From contig JAKSOW010000003.1 in NCBI GenBank assembly GCA_024405395.1, positions 1 through 58,139 on the forward strand: 58,139 bases of DNA, in the 5' to 3' direction. Numbering within the stretch: the stretch's first letter is position 1; each line of letters opens with the position of its first letter. Positions 52,119 through 58,139 of the stretch are shown here, piece after piece. The DNA comes from Kiritimatiellia bacterium (lineage in GTDB: Bacteria; Verrucomicrobiota; Kiritimatiellia; RFP12; UBA1067). The notes beneath the pieces were generated by a model. It worked only from the letters and a program-made list of their open reading frames with translations. It made no database searches and was not told the DNA's origin. Position numbers and translations under genes: made by a program.

Positions 52119-52559
52119 TCACGCGCGTTTACCGTATTTCTCCACCGCGTAGCGAATCGCATCCGCATAGCTGTCGAAGCCACGGCCCGAGAACGTCTTC
52201 TCGGCCACCAGCTCCACGAACGAACGGCGGCGGAAGTCCTCACGCGACTTCGGCTCGGTGAGGTGCACTTCCATCACCGGGATCTTCACGGCCTTGAGCG
52301 CGTCGAGAATCGCCACCGAGGTGTGCGTGTAGGCGGCGGCGTTGAGGACGATTGCATCGACCTTGCCGTAGGCGGCCTGGATCTTGTCCACCAGCACGCC
52401 TTCGTGGTTGGACTGGTGGATCTCCAGCTCAATGCCCAATTCGCCGGCGAGATCGCGCACGAATTTCTCAAGGGCGGCATAGTTGCGGTCGCCATAGAGC
52501 TCAGGCTCGCGCAGGCCGAGCAGGTTGAGGTTGGGTCCGTTCAACACGAGTATGTTCAT
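52119..52559 (-). CDS. aroQ: 3-dehydroquinate dehydratase, type II
   Basis: 146 residues, the standard size of the dodecameric type II enzyme. NGPNLNLLGLREPELYG carries the catalytic Tyr22; NAAAYTHTSVAI and EVHLTEPKSREDFRRRS provide the substrate-binding Asn, His and Arg. It converts 3-dehydroquinate to 3-dehydroshikimate in the shikimate pathway. The start lies one base after the stop of the HzsA/FGE-like gene, and its AGGAG site is inside the last codons of that gene, so it is translationally coupled to it. No other aro genes are nearby. Confidence 0.95.
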   Translation of the reverse strand: MNILVLNGPNLNLLGLREPELYGDRNYAALEKFVRDLAGELGIELEIHQSNHEGVLVDKIQAAYGKVDAIVLNAAAYTHTSVAILDALKAVKIPVMEVHLTEPKSREDFRRRSFVELVAEKTFSGRGFDSYADAIRYAVEKYGKRA

Positions 52560-52560
52560 G

Positions 52561-55500
52561 TCATTCTCCTTTTTCCGAAATCTCCAGCGCCACGCGGAAG
52601 CCCACGTCGTACACTTTCTGCCAGGGGAAATATCCCCAGCGCCAGCTGCTGGTGGCGTCTCGTGGCCGACTCGCGAAACTGCCGCCGCGAACCACCTTCC
52701 TCTCGGCGTCGTAGTCGCTGGCCGTCCATTCGCATGCATTGCCGTGCATGTCATAAAGTCCCCAGAGGTTCGGCAGCGCACGCGCCACGAAGTTGATCGT
52801 GTACCAGTCGTCCTGCCAGCGCTCCTCGTGCAGCGGCCAATTCCATTCGACGGGATACGGCGCCAGATCCCAGAGGCGGCCATTGTCTCCATTGTGCTTC
52901 CACTTCGTGAAGCGCACGCCGCGGTCCGCCAGATTGGCATACCGCGAGAAATCGTCCGAAACGCCGCCCCACGGGAATGGCGTGGTGCTGCCCGCGCGCG
53001 CCGCCCATTCCCATTCCGCTTCGGTTGGCAAGCGTGCCGTCACGCCCAACTTCCGCGAGAGCCAGGCGCAGAAGGCCTGCGCCTCCTGCCATGACACCCG
53101 CACCACGGGCATGCGCCTATGATTGCCGATGTGCCCCGGCACAATGAGATCGCAGACGTCCATATCCTGATAGCGCGAATCGTGCTGCGGATCGAAGACC
53201 TTGTACTGGTCGTTGCGCACTTCGGTCTCCCCCAGCCAGAAAGGCTTGGCGGTGGCACTGGCGGGGATGCGGCGGAAAACCATCGACTGGCCACCGCCCA
53301 GCACCACACGCTTGGTCGTCACGTGCGCCACTTCGTCGATGGATCCCGCCTGGAGCGCATAGGCGGCCAAGACGGCATTCGTCAATTGCCTTGAGGAGAG
53401 GTTGGGCACGTCGACGTTCGAGACGGCAGACGACGACGCGCACGTGCGAACACAGGCCTTGCCGCCGGATCCATCCACGACACGCGTGTGGGGCGCCCCG
53501 CCTACGGACGCCACTTTGGCCGCATAGCGTTCGAACTCAGCCTCGGGATCGCACAGCGTGCCCTGGAATCGTTTCGCGAGCGCCAGACGACGCGTCACCT
53601 GGTTGGTGGCACCTATAGAAAGGAACCTGTCGCCCGCGAAGGGCTTCGGTTTCCACTGCCCGTGAAACGGCGTGTTGAGGTCGATCCATTCGTAGAGCTT
53701 TCGCCATTCGGCGTCCGAAAGGACGACCTGTTGCGCTGCCGAGTCGTTGGCCGGATGTCCCTTCTCCAGCATCTGCACCAGCGGACTGGTCGAGGCATGG
53801 AAATCAAGCGGCGTCAGCATCATGATCTCCGACTCTGCCCCCGGCCGCCGCACATACGAGCTCAGCACACGATAGGCGCTCTCCGCATCGGCAAAGGCCA
53901 GCGGTTCGCCCACCCTTCCCTGGTCGCTGCCGCGCCGAGGCGCCGTGGCCACATCGCCATGGCAAGTCGAGCATTTCCTGTCAATCACGGGCCAGAGCTC
54001 CGTCGCGAAGCCCCAGGGACGAACGCCGTCGGCATCGGTCGGCCTTATCTTCTGCAGTTCGCCACGATGGTAACGACGATCCGCCAGCGTCTCGCGCGTT
54101 GGCACGCTGGCACGGTTGTCCTCATGGCAGCCGGTGCAGCTGACGCGTTCGCCGCCTTGCCCCACCGTCCAGCTGCGCATCAGCTGAAGGGCGCGACCCT
54201 TTTCGTCCAGCGGCTGGAACGAAACGGGCAGACGCGCCGGCATCTCAAAACAGCAGCTGCCGTCAGTCTCAACGTCAACTGTGCCGAGAATGCGCTTGAC
54301 GTCCCAGGAGGACTCCCGCAGATCCAGTCCCGTGCTGGAGTGGCCGCCCGTGAGGTGATAGGCATAGTGATAAGAGAATACGCGCAGCTGTTTCACCATG
54401 CCGCGCGGAACCCCCGCAAGGCCGGGGCCCTGGTAGATGTCCGCGATATGCACGCTGCACGTGGTGGCCTGCGGGTCGCTGCGATCGGGAATCACGGGCG
54501 GCCGCCGCCGCGCCATCCACGGTACGGGCTCCAGCAACATCTCGCCCTCCACTTCCGCGATGAGCGTGAGATTGTCAAAGGCGTCCACCAGCCAGATGCC
54601 CATGAGGCCGTCTTCACAAGGCTTCATCGTGACCAGATGGTAGTTGCGGCTCAATGGCCGCGGATAGCTGAAATACGGTTTGCCGCGCGCATATTGGTTG
54701 GCGGCGTAGAGATCGGCCACATCGCCCGGCACGTCCTTACCCCAGCCCGGGAACTCCTGCACAAGACCCGTCTGCGTTGCCGGCAAGGTCTCACCCACAA
54801 TGCGCAGATAGTGCTGTGGCGGCCCCCAGGAACGGTCAGGCGGATCAAATCGGAACGGATAGGTTCGCGCCAGCGAGGGGTCGACCAGCAGCATGCGCCC
54901 CATCTCGGCACGGCCATGGTGCCCACCCGCGAACATCGTGAGCAGATGCGCCTCACCCGGCACGGGAAGCGCGCCCGCGAAAAACGTGGGCGAATGCGCC
55001 CCCGATCCCCAGAGGGCGAGCTGCCCCACGCCGTCCGGGTTCATCGTCATCAGTTCGCGCGAGAAATAATGCGGCAGATCGGAATATTCCCAGCGCGTGT
55101 ACATCACACGGCCGTCATGGGTGACGGCCGGCGAATAGGAGGAGTCCTGGTCGAAGGTCAATTGGCGCATCTCGCCCGTGCGGCGATCCAGGCGGTAAAG
55201 CCCGCACATGGGCCAATTTCCCTGTTCGCACGGCAGATACTGATAGCCCGCCGTCCCGAGCAGGATCACCTGATCACGATTCGGCAAGTAACAGCCATCC
55301 CAGAAATGGACGTCATCCAAGTCTTGTTCTGGCGAGACAAGAGCACGCGACTGTGGCGCAGCGGCCTTGCCATCCGCGTTCAGGACAACTTCATAGACGC
55401 CCAGCAGGTCATTCGTGCCCCGATAAGAGGTGAAGAGCAGGCGGGAGGCGTCGAAGTCAAGATCCAGATCGCGCACGATGGCGGTGTCCGGCGGCGTGTA

Positions 55501-55971
55501 GACCGACGCCATCTTCACCTCGCCGCGCAGATTGGAGAGGCAGATGATCTCGTTGGTGAAGCCCTGCCGCCCCATGTCCATGTGGTTGTGCGCATTGAGC
55601 GCATAGAATCCCTGGCCCCGCGCCATGCGGTAGTTGCCGAATCGGACATCCTTGCGAAAGGTGCGCGCGTCCGCCGTCACACGCCGTACGCAGAGAATGC
55701 GGTCGAAGTCGAGAATGGGATTCGCAAGCATCGCCGCCCGATAGCCGGCGTAGAGCTCCTCGGCCCGCTCGGGATGGGCGATGAGCGCCTCGATCTTGGG
55801 CGCCCACTGCGCATAGTCATACCCGGGATTGCCCCTCATGTCGGCGAGGAAGCGCCGCGCCGCGTCGGGGCTGAAATAGCGCATGCCCTCCTTCACGCGA
55901 CGTGCCGCCGAGCCATCTGCAGCGCAGATGAACGTGGCCAGCGACACAAGCGTGACGAGTAGTGGCGCCAT
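52561..55971 (-). CDS. Exported HzsA-like di-heme protein fused to an FGE-like domain
   Basis: 1136 residues with a signal peptide (MAPLLVTLVSLATFICAADG). Residues 100-480 form a TolB-like propeller (DLDFDASRLLFTSYRG, VMYTRWEYSD). The HzsA-like part holds two heme c sites, CTGCH (612-616) and CSTCH (667-671). Residues about 888-1132 are a formylglycine-generating-enzyme-like (SUMF1/EgtB/PvdO) domain with LPTEAEWEWAARAG and GLYDMHGNACEWT. The RGGSF motif (1095-1099) is followed by ASRPRDATSSWR with no cysteine, so the copper-binding Cys pair of true FGE is missing and sulfatase activation is unlikely. Paralogue of the protein at 14643-17927. The ATG overlaps the pilB stop; aroQ follows after one base. 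Function unknown. Confidence 0.8.
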   Translation of the reverse strand: MAPLLVTLVSLATFICAADGSAARRVKEGMRYFSPDAARRFLADMRGNPGYDYAQWAPKIEALIAHPERAEELYAGYRAAMLANPILDFDRILCVRRVTADARTFRKDVRFGNYRMARGQGFYALNAHNHMDMGRQGFTNEIICLSNLRGEVKMASVYTPPDTAIVRDLDLDFDASRLLFTSYRGTNDLLGVYEVVLNADGKAAAPQSRALVSPEQDLDDVHFWDGCYLPNRDQVILLGTAGYQYLPCEQGNWPMCGLYRLDRRTGEMRQLTFDQDSSYSPAVTHDGRVMYTRWEYSDLPHYFSRELMTMNPDGVGQLALWGSGAHSPTFFAGALPVPGEAHLLTMFAGGHHGRAEMGRMLLVDPSLARTYPFRFDPPDRSWGPPQHYLRIVGETLPATQTGLVQEFPGWGKDVPGDVADLYAANQYARGKPYFSYPRPLSRNYHLVTMKPCEDGLMGIWLVDAFDNLTLIAEVEGEMLLEPVPWMARRRPPVIPDRSDPQATTCSVHIADIYQGPGLAGVPRGMVKQLRVFSYHYAYHLTGGHSSTGLDLRESSWDVKRILGTVDVETDGSCCFEMPARLPVSFQPLDEKGRALQLMRSWTVGQGGERVSCTGCHEDNRASVPTRETLADRRYHRGELQKIRPTDADGVRPWGFATELWPVIDRKCSTCHGDVATAPRRGSDQGRVGEPLAFADAESAYRVLSSYVRRPGAESEIMMLTPLDFHASTSPLVQMLEKGHPANDSAAQQVVLSDAEWRKLYEWIDLNTPFHGQWKPKPFAGDRFLSIGATNQVTRRLALAKRFQGTLCDPEAEFERYAAKVASVGGAPHTRVVDGSGGKACVRTCASSSAVSNVDVPNLSSRQLTNAVLAAYALQAGSIDEVAHVTTKRVVLGGGQSMVFRRIPASATAKPFWLGETEVRNDQYKVFDPQHDSRYQDMDVCDLIVPGHIGNHRRMPVVRVSWQEAQAFCAWLSRKLGVTARLPTEAEWEWAARAGSTTPFPWGGVSDDFSRYANLADRGVRFTKWKHNGDNGRLWDLAPYPVEWNWPLHEERWQDDWYTINFVARALPNLWGLYDMHGNACEWTASDYDAERKVVRGGSFASRPRDATSSWRWGYFPWQKVYDVGFRVALEISEKGE

Positions 55972-57662
55972 CAGGTGTAGCGCAAGACCTCGTCCACCGT
56001 GGTATAGCCGTCGAGGATGGCGCGCACGCCGTCTTCACGCATGGTGCGCATGCCGAGCTCACGGGCCTTTTCGCGGATGATGAGCGTGGGCGAACGCGAG
56101 TTGATGAGCTCGCGGATCGGATTGGAGACGCGCAGATACTCGAAGATCGCCTTACGGCCCTTGTAGCCCGTGCCGTTGCACGTCTTGCAGCCCTTGCCGA
56201 AGTAGAACGGACGGCCGCCGATCTGATCACGCGTGAGGTTGATGCGCTCCAGCGTCTCGTTGTCGGGCTCGTAGGCCTCCTTGCACTCCTTGCAGCACGT
56301 ACGCAGCAGACGCTGACCCAACACCGCCTCCAGCGTGGAGGCCACCATGTAAGGCGCCACGTTCATATCCACGAAACGCATCACCGCGCCGGCGGCGTCG
56401 TTCGTGTGCAGCGTGGAGAACACCAAGTGGCCCGTGAGGGCGGCCTGAATGGCGATTTCCGCGGTCTCAAGGTCACGAATCTCACCGATCATCATGATGT
56501 CGGGGTCTTGACGCAGAAAGGCGCGCAGCACCTTCGGGAAGTCGTTGCCCACCTCATGGTTGATCGGCACCTGCACGATGCCGTCCATGTCGTATTCGAC
56601 AGGCTCCTCGGCCGTGAGCAGCTTGGTGTCGACCTGGTTGATGCGGCGCAGCACGGAGTAGAGGGTCGTCGTCTTGCCCGAACCGGTCGGGCCCGTCACC
56701 ACGATGATGCCGTTGGGCTTCTCGATGTCCATCGTGATCTGCTCGTACGCGTCTTCGGGCAGACCCACGTTCTCGAGGTCGAGCGACGTGGCGCTCTGGT
56801 CGAGAATACGCATAACGACGGATTCGCCGTGCGACGTCGGCAAGCACGAGACGCGGAGGTCGACGGGGCGCCCGGCCACGGTGATCGCGATACGGCCGTC
56901 CTGCGGGATGCGGCGTTCGGCGATGTTGAGGTTTGCCATGATCTTGACGCGCGAAATGATGGCCGGAGCCATCGACACATCAGGGGCCTTCACCTCGTAC
57001 AGGGCGCCGTCCACACGGTAGCGGATCTTGAAGTCATGCTCGAACGGCTCGATGTGAATGTCGGCCGCGCGATCCACGACGCCCTGATAGAGAATCATGT
57101 TCACGAACTTGACGACGGCGTTGTTGTTCGCCGCGCCTTCGAGGGCGGCCACGTCATTGGGGTCGCTCTTGAGCGACTCGTCGCCGTCAAGTCCCTCGCC
57201 GAGGTTCTTGAGCATGTCGGCGACCGAATCGGAGGCGTCGCCGTAATGCTGCGAAATGCGTTCGTTGACGTCCGCCTCGCGGGCCATGACGAAGCGCACT
57301 TCCTTGGTGAGCGCGAAGGACACTTCGTCGGAGACGCGCGGATCGACGAGATTCGCCGTCGCCAGCGTGACAGATGATTCGTCCACCTCCACGCAGAGTA
57401 CATTGTACATGCGCGCGATGGAAGCGGGAATGGCATTGATCGTATCGGCATCAAGCTCCATTGCCGCCAGGTCGATCACGTCGCAGCCCAGATAGGCGGC
57501 CATCATGCCGAGCAGGTCGTCTTCGGCGAGGTACCCGCCATCCACGATTATCTGGCGGGTGGATTTGCCGCCGTCGTTCTTCTGTTCGTCGAGAATGACG
57601 GAGATCTGCTCGTCGTCGAGCACGCCGTTCTGTTTGAGGAGATCAAGAAGCGGGTCGAACAT
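55971..57662 (-). CDS. pilB: Type IV pilus / type II secretion assembly ATPase (PilB/GspE)
   Basis: 563 residues, typical of PilB/GspE. An MshEN-type N-terminal domain (about 1-110) precedes the ATPase: Walker A GPTGSGKTTT (324-333), Asp box and Walker B in PDIMMIGEIRDLET (about 388-401), and the zinc-binding cysteines CCKEC (456-460) and CKTC (492-495). It powers polymerisation of pilin or pseudopilin from the cytoplasmic face of the inner membrane. With pilT directly upstream a type IV pilus is more likely than a plain type II secretion system. Its stop overlaps the start of the HzsA/FGE-like gene. Confidence 0.92.
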   Translation of the reverse strand: MFDPLLDLLKQNGVLDDEQISVILDEQKNDGGKSTRQIIVDGGYLAEDDLLGMMAAYLGCDVIDLAAMELDADTINAIPASIARMYNVLCVEVDESSVTLATANLVDPRVSDEVSFALTKEVRFVMAREADVNERISQHYGDASDSVADMLKNLGEGLDGDESLKSDPNDVAALEGAANNNAVVKFVNMILYQGVVDRAADIHIEPFEHDFKIRYRVDGALYEVKAPDVSMAPAIISRVKIMANLNIAERRIPQDGRIAITVAGRPVDLRVSCLPTSHGESVVMRILDQSATSLDLENVGLPEDAYEQITMDIEKPNGIIVVTGPTGSGKTTTLYSVLRRINQVDTKLLTAEEPVEYDMDGIVQVPINHEVGNDFPKVLRAFLRQDPDIMMIGEIRDLETAEIAIQAALTGHLVFSTLHTNDAAGAVMRFVDMNVAPYMVASTLEAVLGQRLLRTCCKECKEAYEPDNETLERINLTRDQIGGRPFYFGKGCKTCNGTGYKGRKAIFEYLRVSNPIRELINSRSPTLIIREKARELGMRTMREDGVRAILDGYTTVDEVLRYT

Positions 57663-57668
57663 AGTCGG

Positions 57669-58139
57669 TTACCTTCTCATTTGTTCTTTAAGTTTCGACA
57701 CGACGGAATCGGGGTCCTGAGCCTTGGTGATGAGCTCGTCGTAGGAAATGAGTCCGTTCTGATAGTGCTGCAACAGGCAGGCGTCAAGCGTAACCATGCC
57801 GAACTTCGCGCCCGTCTGGATGTCGGAGCGAATCTGGAAGGTCTTGTTGTCGCGGATGCGGCTGCGGATGGAGGGCGTGGCCAGCATGATCTCGAAGGCC
57901 GCCACCCGCCCGGGCTTGTCGATGCGCGGCAGGAGGATCTGCGAGATGACGGCCTGCAGGCCCACGGAAAGCTGCGTGCGCACCTGCTCCTGCTGATCTG
58001 TGGGGAACGAGTCGACGATACGGTCAATCGTCTCGGCTGCGCCCGTGGTGTGCAGGGTGCCGAACACGAGGTGGCCCGTTTCGGCGGCGGTAATGGCCGC
58101 GGAGATGGTCTCAAGGTCGCGCATTTCGCCCACGAGGAT
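57669..58139 (-). CDS. pilT: Pilus retraction ATPase PilT, C-terminal part only
   Basis: The last 156 residues; the start lies beyond the right edge. The visible part opens with the Walker B strand [11 protein letters not shown] and continues with the His box [20 protein letters not shown], then [15 protein letters not shown] and [17 protein letters not shown], in the PilT/PilU order. It depolymerises type IV pili for twitching or DNA uptake. It ends six bases before pilB. Whether it is PilT or the PilU type cannot be told from this part. Confidence 0.88.
   Translation of the reverse strand: MLVGEMRDLETISAAITAAETGHLVFGTLHTTGAAETIDRIVDSFPTDQQEQVRTQLSVGLQAVISQILLPRIDKPGRVAAFEIMLATPSIRSRIRDNKTFQIRSDIQTGAKFGMVTLDACLLQHYQNGLISYDELITKAQDPDSVVSKLKEQMRR

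Noticed and set aside
53488-55962. 824-codon open frame on the plus strand opposite the HzsA/FGE-like gene
   Set aside because: Shadow of the heme/FGE-like gene; no recognisable domain and low-complexity composition.
52561-55971. Sulfatase-activating formylglycine-generating enzyme
   Set aside because: The cysteine pair after RGGSF is missing, the protein is exported with hemes, and no sulfatase gene is seen in the window.

Overview
The window reads as a piece of a GC-rich, Gram-negative bacterial chromosome from the PVC superphylum, most likely Kiritimatiellota or a close verrucomicrobial or lentisphaerotal relative. This is an inference from gene content. The pointers are two paralogous di-heme proteins related to the hydrazine-synthase alpha subunit, one fused to a formylglycine-generating-enzyme-like domain; very large exported proteins with Fn3, BACON, LamG and thrombospondin-3-like parts; autotransporter-type beta-strand repeats; and many exported glycosidases. 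The glycosidases (two GH20 enzymes, a GH123-like enzyme, a sialidase, a GH141-like beta-helix protein, a GH27/36-like enzyme) with mutarotase and rhamnulokinase suggest a life on host-type or mucin-like glycans. Almost every gene is on the minus strand; only a PHP-family phosphatase is on the plus strand.

Layout, left to right (transcription runs right to left unless stated). 1-5820: GH20/polysaccharide-deacetylase fusion, rhamnulokinase rhaB, and a partial GH123-like enzyme behind one promoter. 5873-9011: small surface-repeat protein, glnS, ispA. 9029-11687: tRNA-Ser(GCU), a PP2C phosphatase and a GH27/36-like glycosidase. 11731-13595: fabD-fabG with promoter and terminator. 13654-20212: small membrane coiled-coil protein, GH20, di-heme HzsA-like protein and NAD-dependent epimerase, linked by stop/start overlaps. 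20248-21110: plus-strand PHP phosphatase with a promoter that implies a leaderless mRNA. 21056-30265: beta-helix protein, autotransporter-like protein, dicarboxylate-type symporter, propeller protein, patatin, Nudix. 30338-47801: a 17-kb operon of six exported proteins. 47711-49742: a small accessory segment with two unknown genes flanked by palindromes and 22-bp repeats. 49743-58139: pilT (partial), pilB, HzsA/FGE-like fusion, aroQ, galM and sialidase in one tightly packed operon.

The most interesting unit is the 30338-47710 operon. It encodes about 5,700 residues of exported protein, including one of about 2,680 residues with a LamG domain, long coiled coils and a C-terminal layout reminiscent of Tc-toxin A subunits, beside a tail-fibre-like protein. 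A run of ten G on the coding strand lies between possible -35 and -10 elements upstream of its first gene, so it may be phase variable. Second are the two HzsA-like di-heme proteins, each translationally coupled to other genes. Third is the accessory pair at 48067-49318, preceded by a repeat array and a textbook terminator, a layout like type III toxin-antitoxin loci or an iteron-bearing replication module.

Limits: all family calls come from reading motifs by eye. No database search, structure prediction or composition calculation was run. Domain positions are approximate.
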